Shown here: piece after piece, positions 44,330 to 56,857 of the stretch
Position numbering within the stretch: the first letter of the stretch is position 1
Layout of the letters: every line of letters starts with the position of its first letter
Origin: Impatiens glandulifera
Lineage: Eukaryota; Streptophyta; Magnoliopsida; Ericales; Balsaminaceae
Direction: 5' to 3'
Assembly (NCBI RefSeq): GCF_907164915.1
Contig: NC_061863.1
Location: forward strand, 37,359,382-37,423,381
DNA length: 64,000 nucleotides
Position numbers and translations under genes: made by a program
The notes under the pieces: model-generated
Told to the model about the DNA's origin: nothing
Seen by the model: the letters and a program-made list of their open reading frames with translations, nothing else
The model's database searches: none

Positions 44330-44610
44330 ATCTAGGCTCAACATGATTATCACAGTTTTAATCCAGCCTTAGAAAGATTATCATGGATCCAATCTAGCCT
44401 TAGCAGGATTATCACGATTCCAATCTAGTCTTAGCAGGATTATCACGGCTCCAATCCAGTCTTAGCAAAATTATCATGGCTCCAATCCAACCTTTGTAGG
44501 ATTATCACGGGTCCAATCTAGCCTTAGCCGGATTATCACGGCTCCAATCCAGTCTTAGCATGATTACCACGGCTCCTAATCTAGTTTTAGAAGGATTCAG
44601 ACAAGTTTAG
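44330..44610 (+). repeat. 31-bp minisatellite
   Basis: About nine copies of GATTATCACGGCTCCAATCC plus AGTCTTAGCAG, with starts spaced 31 bp (for example 44407 and 44438). It lies immediately behind the gypsy integrase end, in the position of a Tat-type 3' untranslated region. Confidence 0.85.
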
Positions 44611-47406
44611 TCCTCAGCTTTGAATGGGCTAATCGACCTCCAATGGTATATAGATATGCCATAATTCCCAGGAGTTATTTCCTATTAAAGAGTTAATTAA
44701 TCGACCTATAACGTTGTACGGTTATGCCATACCTCCTAGACAGCTCAAAGTGGACTAATCAACCTCTAGTATTGTATTACTACGTTAGAAAATCCTCAAC
44801 TAGTCCTCAGCTTCGAGTGGACTAGTCGACTTCTAGTTTTGTATAACTACATCATCATGAACTAAGAGAGAACTACATGAGACTTGATTCTTCCAAAGAA
44901 AATAAAAGAGTATATCAAGGACAAATGGAAGATACGTAGGAAGCCTTTAAACAAGTCTGGTCTCAAAATGTTCAAACTCAAACGTCCACATTAATGAACT
45001 ATTTCTAGTTCTACCCCCTCAGGTTCTTAGGATAGTGGGAACCTTTAATTCTTTCCATTAACGGGTGATAAGTATTTTAGGAAACAAATAAGGAAAAAGT
45101 CAAGGGATCTCCATTAATCAAACGATGGTTGATCTCACAAACAAAAAGCAAACTGATGAATATCCTTAATAAACTTGTTTTTGTGCTACACAATTATCTA
45201 GAAATTTAACCCTTAGGGAAGGCTTTTGAGAAAAAGAACTGGAATAACCCCCAATAAGCCAAGTCAAAGCCGCAATATGAGAAAGGACGTCTCATTCCTC
45301 TTTGTACAAAAGAATAGAGAGAGAGAGACTCAAGGCTTCAAAAAATATCCCCCACGGGTTGAGGTGAAGTCATCTTTCATGCTCACTCAGGTGGCTGTCT
45401 CGATGACTATCGTAAGAGTATAACGTATTGATTCCTCCCGATATGCCCCAGGGACCAAAAAAATAGAAAACACTCCTATATAAGTTAAGCTGTTGAAATC
45501 ACTGTTTATACACACTCGGACGGCGGCTATCCCAATGACTATAGCAAGAGAAAAATATATTGTTCCCCTAGATATAACCTGGAAGTAATAAAAGGGAAAA
45601 AATAGAACATTTCCTATTCGGAAAGTTGAAACTCACTTTGTGACTATACCCCGAATAATCGAACTTTCGAAGGATTGCAGTCCATGGCGAAAGCAACCAA
45701 AAATATAACTGAACATGACCTTATTTTCATGGTCACCTTCCCCTTAAGTTGATGATTTGGATAATCGTCCGCAAAAGATTGAATTTATCATTCATATCTT
45801 GACATAAGAAAAAAAAGAACTCGGGATCTTTCAACACGAGGAAATATTTTCTGAATTACAGAAATGCTCGTAGATTAGCCCCGAACACGATTCAAATCCA
45901 AGTTACTCTAACACATGGGTATGAACAAGGTTTCTTATATTCTCAAACCTTGTTTGGAATAGAATTAGGAATAGTTCATCCCCAAGCAGCTTTTTTCAAG
46001 GCTCCTCACTCCTTAAGTGAATAAGGTTCCATAATGAATGACAGACAACATGCATCCCTTCCTTGTAACGGGAGATGATAAAGCAACTAGTCAACCTTTC
46101 CATAGTTGTGAAGGTCACTTCGTAAAACCAAAAGGAGACAGATTATGTGTAATCCTCCTTAGAAACTATCAAAATCCCCCAAGAGTTGACGATTTTAATC
46201 CAATTGCGAAGGACATTTTGTCACATTGAAACCAAAGTTTCCTTTGAGAAAGCACGAATGATGTTTCACCTAGTTGTGAATGACACTTTGCAAAACCGAA
46301 GGAAAAAGCTCTATGGGAAAGTTCTAAGGGCTAAAATCCCCACCAAGTCGACGTTTTAACATAGTTGCGAAGGACACTTTGTCAAATCCATAAGAAGTAA
46401 GTTGTTAATCAGAATGGCTCATCTCATAAATAATCCCTAGCGAAAGTAGGATGTTTCAATCAACTGAAGGTCATTTTATACAAGACCTCTCTAAATCCCT
46501 ATTCTGATAGGCATTTATGTAGGTTATTATTATAACCTATCCTCAATAGAAAGGCATTATTATTACCAAGTTATTGTTAGAACATATCCCCTTAGAGTGA
46601 TTGTTATCATTTGCCTTGTTTATAGGTCATTGTTATAACATATATCCTGCATCGTGATTGTTGTCATCCCCACATAGAGATTGTTGTTATGTTCCCCACA
46701 TGGCGTGATTGTTATCATCACCAAATGTGATTGTTGTCACATCACCTAAAATATTTTCCTTCATCCTCAATAGAGAATTTTCTTCATTCCCCAGAAAAGT
46801 CCTAGTTATAGATACCAATTCTTGTAGTAAGTCCTATCGCATTATAGGCATCCTTGAGAGTCATTATAATGAGTAATCTCTAGTAGTGGATTTCATCTTT
46901 TATGGACATGGTATGATTATTATCACTATCCCCAAGAGTTTTATCTCTATCCTTGTGGAATTTTATTCCCATGAGAGAATTCCTCAAGAGAGACCTACAT
47001 CTTGATAGGTAGTCTTACTAGCATGAGACTCTTCCCCACAAAGAGTTCTTTTCACTTCCCAAGTGAGCTCAATCTATTGATAGGTACCATTCGTCATTGT
47101 TATGGCATGATTATTATGATAATCTATCCCAGTTAGAGTCCTACTTACTCCTCAGCACGGTAAGACAATTGTAATAGTCTATCCTCAGCAAGATTCAGCA
47201 AAAGAAAGAATGAGTCATTATCATGATTCATCCCCAACAACATCCTATCTTCTTCCCAACAAATGATAAAACTATTATGAGAGTCTATCCTCGGTAGAAG
47301 ACAATAGACAAAGAAAGATCACGTGATATCCCCCGCTATGAGTCATTGTTATGACTCATCACCAGTATCCAGTGCCTTACAAGTTATATCCTTCTACCTT
47401 ACTGTA
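44611..47406 (+). other. Non-coding 3' region of the Tat-like element, with diffuse repeats
   Basis: No gene is seen. Several families of loose repeats follow one another: the GACTAATCGACCTC...GTATAACTAC unit of about 100 bp (44640-44860), GTTGTGAAGG-CACTTTGTAAAACC units (46080-46400), and ATTGTTATCAT...CCCC units (46540-47380). Plant Tat/Ogre elements commonly have long repeat-rich 3' regions, so I assign this to the same element by position. Confidence 0.45.
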
Positions 47407-50400
47407 GGTTAGGGTACAAATTTTTTGTTTTCTAAAAACTAACTTTTGTTTTATTTAAACTCGGTTCGAGAGGGATATTTTATATGAATGAAATTTTGAC
47501 TTACCCTATTTTCAAATAATATTATTATTTTAATAATATTAAAATAATATTTTGGATTTTTATATTGAAATTAACCCAAATAAGAAATAAAAAAACTAAT
47601 TAAGGGTTAATTATTGTGATAATTAAACCCTAATTAAGGAAATTATTCAAAATTCCAAAAATAATTTGAGGATAAAATATTGTATTTATTTTACCCAAAT
47701 TAGACTAAAGAAGATGGTGAACATATTTAATTGTGATTTAATTGTGATTTATGTTTAATTCTTGACTTAAACCAATTAAATAAAACACCAAAACATAAAA
47801 TATGATCATAATTTTTATTATTATTCTAGAAATATTTTTTTTGAAATGTTTGGTGAAGAAATGAATTTAAAAGGAATAAAAATCATTTTTAATACACCCT
47901 TTAAACAAGAATAAAATCGGTTGATCTTGTGCAGCCGGGTTTTTGTTAAAACGTTGCAACATGATCCCTAGACCATCAAATGAGTGCCCATAACTCATCA
48001 AACAACCCAGAACGCACCAGACCCCCGCTATGATGGATCACACGCACAACCAACCACACCCGATCAACTAACTGGATAGAGTAACCCCGTTAGTCAACCA
48101 AGCTTACTGCGGCATGAACTCCAACGGAACACAATGTGATGTCAATTAAAACGACGTCGTTTCCTTCGTCATCTTCGTTAAACATGTGACCTCGTCAGAA
48201 TAGCAACTCATCAGCGCACGATCTTCTAAAAGCTTCCTCCACAGGCGATCAAATCCGTTGATTTTTTGCCCACGTTCTCCTCTCATCGACACCTACATTT
48301 CTCCCTTATCCATAAGAATTATCCCACCATGGATAAGGTTGTCAGAGAACTGGATAAAATTGGAGATATGTTCGTTGAGCTCATATTTGTCTTGAATTAT
48401 CTCTCCCCGACCGACCTTAGGGCAGTATAAATACTCCCTTATTCTTTGTAAAGAAGATCATCAAATAATTACACCACAATACCTACTCAATCAAAGTTTG
48501 AAGATTCCGACCAAGAACTGTTTTTCTATAAAACTCCTCCGACGATCCCATCTTCGATCTAGGCTTCCAGATAGCCTCCAATACATTCAAGGAGTATTTT
48601 CCAGTTGTTGGTATGAATCTAGGAGCCTTGTATTACAGTTTTTCATTGAAAATTTTGAGTTTTTTCAAATGTTCTTGTTTTATCTATTCAAATCCTTGAT
48701 TATTTGATTTCTATGTTTGGAATCATCATATATATCATGTCTGAACTTTCTATTGAAAAAGAGAATCGATCAAATCAACATTAATCTAAAATTTGGAATG
48801 TTAAAATTTGAAAACTGGATTTATTTAAAATCTCGTGTTCTCAAGTTTAATTCGTTTTTTTGATTTAGTTAGTTGTTATGCTTGTTTGTTAACATGTTTG
48901 AATGGTTTCCAAACAAATGTAATCATATTTTGATCAAGTTTGATAAAAAAAATTAAAAAATAAAGCTCAAAATTGGATTTTTTTAAATTTTGTGTTCTTG
49001 TTTTTATTTCGGATTTTTTGTTTCAACTAGTTGTTATACATGTTTGTTAACATGTTAGGATGAATTTCAAGAAATTGTTTCATCGATTTGATCATTTTTT
49101 TAATCACATTATGTTTTTGAATTTTTTTAGATTTTGATTCAATTTTCAAAAATTGTTTTAATGTTTGAATGATGTTCTTGTTTGGTTAAGTTCAACTATA
49201 TTCATCGTTTCAAAGCTAAAGGAACAAAAATTAGACCTTGAAATGACCTAATTTGAAAAATCCCAAATTTTGACCTAAAAATGATATTTGAAATTGATCT
49301 TTGTAGAAATCTTGAATTCATGATTTATGTTAGGGTTTTTTTGTTCTTCTTGATCATATGAACTAATTGTAGCTTACAGATCATGATTTCACAATCTGAA
49401 TCAAAAGTTATAGTTTTCTGAAATATTGACCAAATCAAGAAAACTTTGGTCCTACAACCAACCGAGGAACTTAGTCGACGACCGAGGGGTCCGACCGAGG
49501 AACTTAGCCAGAAACCTAGAAGTCCGACTAGTGTTCTTCAGGTCCGACCAATGACCAGGACCGGTGTTCTTCAGCTCCGATTGAGGACTAGGATCGGTGT
49601 TCTTCAGCTCCGATTGAGGACCGCGGCCGATGGTGTAAGAATAGGGTCGTGGACCCAACCACGTTTGTTTTTACATAGGACTGAGTCCTCCCCTTAGCAT
49701 AGGATCGATTTGTTTAACTTGGGACCGAGCCTTATTTTGACCTTAAGACCGAGAACCTTTCACCAAGGACGAATGATAAGGACCGAGCTTCCTCGACCTA
49801 GGACCGATGATTAGGACCGAGCTTCCTAGACCTATGACCGATTATTTGGACCGAGCCTCTTAGACCTAGGACCGATAAAACTAACTCTAACACTAGACCT
49901 AGGACCGATAAAACTAACTCTAACATTAGACCTAGAAGTGATAGCTACATAACCCTAGGACCGAGCACCTAAACCGGTAGACTTGACTTGGGACCGAGCC
50001 TCCCAAGTCTATGACCAATCCGCTTGAGTTTGGGACCGAGCCTCCCGAGCCCAGGACCGAGCTCTTTGTTCACTTGACTCATGCAACCGATCCCTTGTCC
50101 GGACTACCCAGTCTTGACTGAACCCGACTGAGCCTAGATTGACCAAACTGAACCTAGAACCTAGAACTCAAGTCATAAGGCCTATTTAGTTCCACTTTTC
50201 AAAATCCAAAATTATTTTTGTAATTTTGGAACCCGAACTCATTTTCAAATAATCGCGAAAGGTCAAAAAAATGATATATTTTTATATTTTTAGGATGTTT
50301 CCTAAACCAATGTTTTGGATAAGATCCTGTTTGGGATTTATTTTTAAATTCTAATATTCTCTTCTCATATTTTTAGGTTTGTTAAATCTAAATACCAGCG

Positions 50401-50408
50401 CAACAGGT
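47407..50408 (+). repeat. Probable long LTR of the Tat-like element
   Basis: A 3-kb stretch with a TGTAGGTTAGGG start and a GCGCAACA end. It carries a good core promoter near 48425-48436 (AGTATAAATACTCCC) and a G/C-richer 3' half. There is no second copy in the window and no duplication to test, so the boundaries are tentative. No gene is visible. Confidence 0.35.
49480..50150 (+). repeat. GACCGAG-rich degenerate repeat
   Basis: Many copies of GGACCGAGCCT-like units, including two tandem 36-bp copies of CCTAGGACCGATAAAACTAA plus CTCTAACAYTAGA (49862-49935) and two 35-bp GTTCTTCAGCTCCGATTGAG units (49565-49625). The open frames here are by-products of the repeat. Confidence 0.7.
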
Positions 50409-51869
50409 ACACACTCTTTTAAATAATTTTGTACAATTATTGAAAGTACATCCTTTCTTATGACCCTTGGACTACTAATTAAAGGTAATAAATATTATAA
50501 TTGATTTACAAAAGCTAGAATTTTTTTATTTTAGAAGGATTTTTTAAAAAGGTCCTTAAGCGGGCGCAAAGGACATAGTGGAGTCATTTTTAGCTTATGA
50601 ATATATCATTTTTAAATCTGTATATATTTTTTTGTTGACATAGTGGAGTCAAAGAAAATTAATAAATTCTTCTAATTGAAGGAAGCAGAAGATCATAATA
50701 GTGGTAAACTGGAGACCAAAAAGTTGAAGAGTTGTGTAGCTTGGATTTGAAGAGCCAAAAAGATGACTCATACTTACGCGACATTAATAAAGAAGGCATA
50801 CTTGGTTCTAGATCAATAATAATACTTTGTTTGATTTTTTCTTACAAAGAAAAATCTTAATTGATTTAAGAAATGATGCAGCATATGTGCCAACATCATC
50901 GGATGCAAACGTGCAACCGAAAATAAATGTTCAAACGGCTTCGGCCAAAAATATTTGAAACATTATGATTTCTTTTGTAGAAATTATGTGACATGATGAT
51001 GAATATTTATTTCATTAAATATTCTAATTTCTTTTATAGAAATAATATGTTGAAATGAATATTTTAATTGATTCAACATTATAGTTCCTTATATAGAGAA
51101 TATGAGAAGAATACTTTATATATGAATAAGTATTCTAATCTCTTATATAGAAATTATATATGAATGATTTATTTAATTAAATATTTAAAATAATAGTTAT
51201 CTTATTAACTTAATGATAAGTATAACACAAGAATTGTGTGACAATCTCTTGATTATAAAAAAACTTTGGACTTAATTAATATAGATGTGTGTTTTAAAAG
51301 GTATCAACACGAATGTGGGGGCAAATATTTTATTGATAATAACACAAAGTATTATTGTGTATATTATGATAAATAAAAAGATGATCTATTGTTAGAGAAA
51401 TATATTCTCTACAAAAGATAAAGTTGCGCAACTTAACATAACAAGAAAATGTCTTGTTTATATTTGCTTAGTTTGTGCTCAATTTAATTTTTTGAGGGTT
51501 TAAAATCAAGATACACATTTTTTCATTAATATGACTTTCATAAAAATATGAAAAACAAATATCTTCAAAATATATTTATGAAAAAAAAATAATAAAGAAA
51601 AGTTGGCTTGTAAAGTTTTGTTTGACTTATAACAATGTTTTAAAAAAGTCAATAAAGTCAATAAATGTGACAATTATTTCTTTACATGTCTTTATACGAT
51701 AATTTTTATCGTTGGAAATTACGATAAAAATAATTATATCCACGAAGGATGTGCATTTCACTAAACAAGTTGTCATGAAAGACTTTATTTCTACAAGTGA
51801 ATATGTTTACACTCAAAAGTGCAACTATTTTAGTGAAAATCTTCTAACAATACTATGATTGATAGATTA
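50409..51869. other. AT-rich intergenic sequence
   Basis: I see no gene, LTR pair or RNA. Short variants of TATAGAAATTATATG-like sequence recur at 50980-51170. Confidence 0.5.
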
Positions 51870-53335
51870 AATAATCGTCTGACAGGCTCGAACCCTAGAA
51901 CTTATGGTTAGTATCCACCTGTTATTGCAGATAGGTTAGAAGATGGGATAAAATGGGACAACATATTAAGTATGTAACCCGTAAACACACATAACCAATT
52001 AACCAAGCATAGAACTTGTCGATTGACGAGCTCGAACCCAGAAACTTAGGGTTAGTATTCACCTCTTATTGTCGCTAAGCTAGAAGAGGGGATGAAAAAT
52101 GAGACAACGGATTAAGTATATAGCCCGCAAACACACTTAACCATTTAACAAAGCGTAGAACTTGTCGTCTGACGGGCTCGAACCTAGGACTTTAGGGTTA
52201 GTATCCACCTCTTATTGTTGCTATACTATAAGATGGGATTAATATGAGATAACGGATTAAGTATGTAGCCCACAAATACACTTCACCATTTAACCAGGCG
52301 CAAAACTTTCCGCTTGACAGGCTTGAACCCAGGAACTAAGGGTTAATATCCACCTTTTATTGCCGCTAGGCTACAAGAGGTGATAAAAATGGGACAACGA
52401 ATAAAGTATGTAGCCCGCAAACACAGTTATCCATTTAATTAGGCGCAGAACTTGCTGCCTGATTGGATCGAACCTAAGAACTTAGGGTTAATATCCACAT
52501 CTTATTTCCGCTAAGCTAGAAGAGGGGATAAATAATGGGACAACGGATTAAGTTCGTAGTCCGCAAACACACTTAACTATTTAACCATGCGCAAAACATG
52601 TCGTCAGACGGGCTCGAACGTAGGAACTTAGGGTTAGAATCCACCTCTTATTGCAAAAATGGGACAACGGATTAAGTATGTAGTCTGCAAGTATACTTAA
52701 CCATATAACTAGGCGCAGAACTTATCGTTTGACAGGCTCGAACGCAGGAACTTAGGGTTAGTATCCACTTCTTATTACCGCTAGGCTTGAAGAGAGGATT
52801 AAAATGGGACACCGGATTAAATAGCCCGCAAACACACTTAACCATTAACTAGACGTAGAGCTTTCCGCCTAACAGGCCCGAACCCAGAATTTATGGTTAA
52901 TATCCACATTTAATTATTGCTAGGCTTGAAAATTGGACAACGGATTGAACATGTAGCCCGCAAACACACTTAACAATTTAACTAGGCGTAAAACTTGCCG
53001 CCTGACAGGCTCGAATCCAAAACCTTAGGATGATAATATCCACCTCTTTTTGTCGCTTGGCTAGAAAAGGGGAGTAAAATGGGACAACGGATTAAGTATG
53101 TAGCCCACAAACATAATTAACAATTTAAGCATATGCAGAACTTGTCGTCTGACGGGCTTGAACCCAAGAACTTAGGGTTAATATCCACCTCTTATTGTCG
53201 CTAGGCTAGAAGAGGGATAAAAGGAATAACAGATTAAGTATGTAGCCCATAAACACTTAATCATATAACTATACGCAGAACTTGCCACCTAACAGGGTTG
53301 AACTCAGGATCTTAGGGTGAATATACTTTTAGGGT
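51870..53335 (-). repeat. Array of about eleven 145-bp monomers with tRNA-like A and B boxes
   Basis: The landmark GGCTCGAAC (plus strand) recurs at 51885, 52029, 52175, 52320, 52465, 52611, 52735, 52875, 53008, 53155 and 53295. The usual spacing is 144-147 bp, with shorter steps where monomers carry deletions. On the minus strand most monomers read TAGCYTAGCGRC (A-box-like), then about 44 bp later GGTTCGAGCCC (B-box-like), the layout of a tRNA or tRNA-derived SINE promoter. The cloverleaf arms are only partly formed, so I do not call tRNA genes. Confidence 0.82.
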
Positions 53336-54116
53336 TTAAGACAATAGAGTGAATGAATGTTAGCTGTGATATTTGTTAAACAATAAATAGCATTGACATA
53401 GTGGTCCAAGGAGCAAGGTGACCAACAGACTCCAAACTCGAATCACACGACACATCTTTTTTCAAAAATCACAACCACTATAAACGTACCAACTAAAAGT
53501 TCTCCATCCAGCTGAATTGTGATTTTTCAAACAGAAAGAACTGAGATTATTTTTAATTATACTAATTTTCTTAAAACACATTTGAGATGTTTCTAACATT
53601 CCTAAAAGAATACCAAACAAATGTAATATCCAAGAATAAAACTGCACATCTATAAACTCATATACACTACCAATGCAGATCCCTAACACTAATTAAAGCA
53701 CATATATCTATATAAAACACATTAAGAAACAAATTCTATATACCAATCAGAATTTTCAAACATAACAAAAGTAGTTTCAAACAAAACAAAAAAATGATTT
53801 CAGAACAGATGCATTTGTGTTCCTTTCTTTTGATTGATAATCCCTACATAAGGCTTGTACACTATGCTCAAATACATGCTAGAAGCAAAATCTTGAAACC
53901 AACCACATAACCTACATAATCGAATTCTAGAACAATTTGGGTATTTAAAGCTTGCGTTGTCTCAATCAATGATACCGATTTCAGGGTACACATCTTCAGG
54001 TATTAAAACACAATGCAAACAAAATAACAACACATAATGCAGATAAGGTATGACTTTCGGCAAAGAATAAACTTCGGTCTGAACCCTTTGTCTGGTCATT
54101 GTCTTATATTGACCAT
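53336..54116. other. AT-rich sequence without recognised features
   Basis: No gene or repeat recognised. A 75-codon open frame on the minus strand (53689-53462) has no family resemblance and is probably chance. Confidence 0.45.
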
Positions 54117-55205
54117 GTTTCAAATTCATTTTCTAAATTTACTTTATTCATTATATTCTAGTTCACGGTCAAACTTAATTTTTGTAAATTTTATTTATTT
54201 TAATGTTTAATTATCATAACTCGTTATTGAATATATCCTAAATTTAATAATTTATATTATATATATATTTGAATTATTACTTTTATAAAATTAATTATTT
54301 ATATTTTAATATATCAATTTTAATTATTATTTTTATAAATTTGATTATTTATATTTTAATATATCTATTTAAATAATTATTTTTTAAAATTTTATTATTT
54401 ATATTTTAATATATCTACTTAAATTATTATTATAAAATTTATTATATAAATTTTAAAATTAATATTAAAATTATTAATTTTATAAATTTAATTATTTATA
54501 TTATATATATATATTTACACATTAAATTATTTTTTATATAATAATAAATATTCATTCATTAGCTTCGATTCCTACCAAATTTAAATAAAAAAAAAAATTA
54601 GACTAAACTACCATAATAAAGTATTTTTTTGTGAAAATGGAACATGATAAAATAAAAATTAGACTATAATATTTATAATAAAAAATATTTAGTAAGTATT
54701 TATGAAAATGACTAAGTGAATATTTATTATATTAACAACAAAATATAATGTTATAATTTTGATGTGTTTGGTAAAATTATATTTTTTTATAATGTTTTGT
54801 AATTCCTTTTTATAAAAATAAATAAAAAAATAATAATTTAAATATGTAAATATATATTTAATATAAATAATTAAATTTATGAAAATAATAAATAAATAGT
54901 AATATTAAAATATATCAAATTTATAAAAAAAAAATAATAATTTAAATAGATATTTTAAAATATAAATTAAATTTATAAAAATAATAATTTAAATGGATAT
55001 ATTAAAATATCAATAATCAAATTTTAAAAAAAATAATAATTTAAATATATATATATATATTATAAATGATTAAAATTAGGATATATTTAATAATGAATAA
55101 GAGTTCAAATTAAAATAAATAAATAAATAAACTGAATTTAAACATAAATAGGTTAGCGTGAGAATATAATAAAATAAGTAAATTAGTTAAAGAAAAAATT
55201 GAGGT
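54117..55205. mobile_element. AT-rich foldback (long inverted repeat, about 1.1 kb)
   Basis: The left arm (about 54117-54560) and the reverse complement of the right arm (about 54770-55205) align along their length. Shared landmarks are TTATTCATTATATTCT versus TTATTTTATTATATTCT, GAATATATCCTAA versus AAATATATCCTAA, and the repeated TATTTTAATATATC units. About 200 bp of spacer separates the arms. There is no transposase frame, so it is a MITE- or foldback-type element or simply a large hairpin. Confidence 0.6.
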
Positions 55206-55575
55206 GGAAAATTATTATTGTAACATTAGTGAAATTAATTTTTTTATTTCCTTTTATTATAGCACTCTCTTTCTATTTTTATAAATGGACTAGCAGGGAG
55301 GTCACCAGTAAGTATATTTATGGAATTAATTATAATTATAATTGGCATCTTCTTCTTGCCACCCCTCATTTCACATATTATTATTTTATGCATGTTAGAA
55401 AATATTGATCTGCTTTTTTATTATTCTAATCTGGATGATATGCATGGAATTTGAAAAAGAAAAGAAAATAAATAAATAAATTTTATTTTATTTTATTTTA
55501 TTGTTAGATATTTTTAAAAAGTAAAATTATTTTATTATTGGCCAATTCAAAAGCATCCATTCCATACAAGTTTTA
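55206..55575. other. AT-rich sequence
   Basis: TTTTA-repeat tract near 55480-55502. No gene seen. Confidence 0.45.
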
Positions 55576-55745
55576 GTTCCACATATCTTATGCTCGGATT
55601 GCTACACGTTCTGGATTGTATCGATGCTGATTTTGAGAGTGGGAGTTATCTTATTCAACCACTCTGATGTCGATTTTGAGATCAAGTCCGGCGATAGGAT
55701 TGCACAGCTCATAATACAGATGATCACCCGGAGTACTGGACGGAA
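55576..55745 (+). pseudogene. dUTPase (dUTP pyrophosphatase) gene fragment
   Basis: Three frames together show the conserved centre of a plant-type dUTPase: YARIATRSGL near 55588-55617, IDADF near 55620-55634, and GVILFNHSDVDFEIKSGDRI followed by AQLIIQMIT (55641-55731). dUTPase hydrolyses dUTP to keep uracil out of DNA; RSGL and GDRIAQL-like segments belong to its conserved motifs. A block between RSGL and IDAD and both ends of the gene are missing, and there are two frame changes. It is a dead fragment, either from the host gene or carried by a mobile element. No intron boundary is visible, so retroposition is possible. Confidence 0.7.
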
Positions 55746-56397
55746 TTTTATTATAAAATCAATAAATAAATAAAAGAGGTTTACTTTATTAAGCTTTTTG
55801 TGAAATTGAATTTAAACTGAAAGTGAAAGTGGATGACAAACACAGTAGATCAAAAATCAAATATGTATCATATCCAGATTTACAAAATGAAACAGAGTGT
55901 AGAGATTTAATTTACAAGGTTTTTTACCTAAACAGAGTATAAACTAGAAATTTCAAACTCAATCCCAATACAAATTATTCTCTTCCACTCAATCTTGTTC
56001 TCGATCTCTCGAATCAATTTTCTCAAGAACAAGAATCGAAAGCCACAATTCAGATGAATGATTTTAACCTAGATATTGTCTGCCCTAAAAATCTTATCCC
56101 ACTAAAATAACAAGAGACCTCTTTGGGCCACCCTGGTTACAGCCAGGGAGCGCATTATAAAGTACATCCTCTCTTGATCATGACGCTTGAGGTGTGGCTG
56201 AGGCTCATTCATGATTAATTAAAATAAAGGATTCACTGATGATCAAGTACGACTCACTCACCTCCTCCGAATTTATTTATTTATTTTTCTTTATCCTTTT
56301 CGATGTTTACGATGTGCCGGTAAAAACAATATTTATTATAAAGTAAAAATAAAAATATTCTTATTTATCAAATTGGTATAAATAGTCACTATAAATA
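55746..56397. other. Non-coding sequence with two small hairpins
   Basis: It contains CCCTGGTTACAGCCAGGG (near 56127-56145; six-pair stem) and TGATCATGACG...TCATTCATGATTA (near 56177-56218; nine-pair stem). A 3' exon of the small gene at 56398-56757 might lie here if that gene has a second intron, but I cannot show it. Confidence 0.35.
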
Positions 56398-56757
56398 TTA
56401 TTGAAATGCTAAAAATAAAAGGATAAATAGGACGATAACAAAAATACCGAATAAAATATAACATACAATTAGTAAATTAGGATTTATGGGTTTTCTTATG
56501 AGTTCACCAACATCAACATCTCTGGCGGAAGGTGAGAAAGCATAATCTGGTGATTTAGAAATGGAGGTCTGAAGATTTGAAAAAAAAAATTATAATTAAT
56601 AGTTTGAAAATAATTTCAAATAAAAATACAATTAACTTACTGATTTTGGGACGTAGAATAATGGCTTGAGTTTAATGTCGTCGTCTTCAGATGTGGTTGG
56701 ACTAGGGAATGTTGCGAGAATCAACATAAGAAAAACCATTATAACAAGTACAGCCAT
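56398..56757 (-). CDS. Possible small host gene: signal peptide, one intron
   Basis: ATG 56757 opens exon 1 (56757-56641, 39 codons): MAVLVIMVFLMLILATFPS, a hydrophobic signal-peptide-like start, then acidic TSEDDD. GTAAGT follows as a consensus donor. The 72-bp intron is AT-rich with a T-tract and ends TCTTCAG. Exon 2 (56568-56398) continues in phase: TSISKSPDYAFSPSARDVDV, GELIRKPINPN, then a very hydrophobic end and TAA. The hydrophobic end could instead be intron read-through, since GTATGT occurs near 56480. A TATA box stands 90 bp upstream. The protein would be small and secreted or membrane-bound; I recognise no family. It is the only gene in the window with intact plant gene structure and no link to a mobile element. 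Confidence 0.45.
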
Positions 56758-56843
56758 TGTTAACTAGGGTTACAGACAATATAGGTATATATAATTAGAG
56801 AGATAGTAAGAGATATATAAGAAATGAATTATGAAACTGAAAG

Positions 56844-56854
56844 CTTATTTATAG
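56844..56854 (-). promoter_or_regulatory. TATA box of the small gene
   Basis: On the minus strand CTATAAATAAG lies 87 bp before the ATG, with a CT-rich leader (ATATCTCTTACTATCTCTCT) between them. That is a typical plant layout. Confidence 0.5.
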
Positions 56855-56857
56855 ATC

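Noticed and set aside
49446..49697. 83-codon frame with repeated LRLRTRIGVLQ units
   Set aside because: By-product of the GACCGAG/CTTCAGCTCCGATT DNA repeats; no start context or homology.
51870..53335. Cluster of functional tRNA genes
   Set aside because: The T and D arms pair poorly, no clean acceptor stem or anticodon arm can be drawn, and monomers continue about 70 bp beyond the tRNA-like part.
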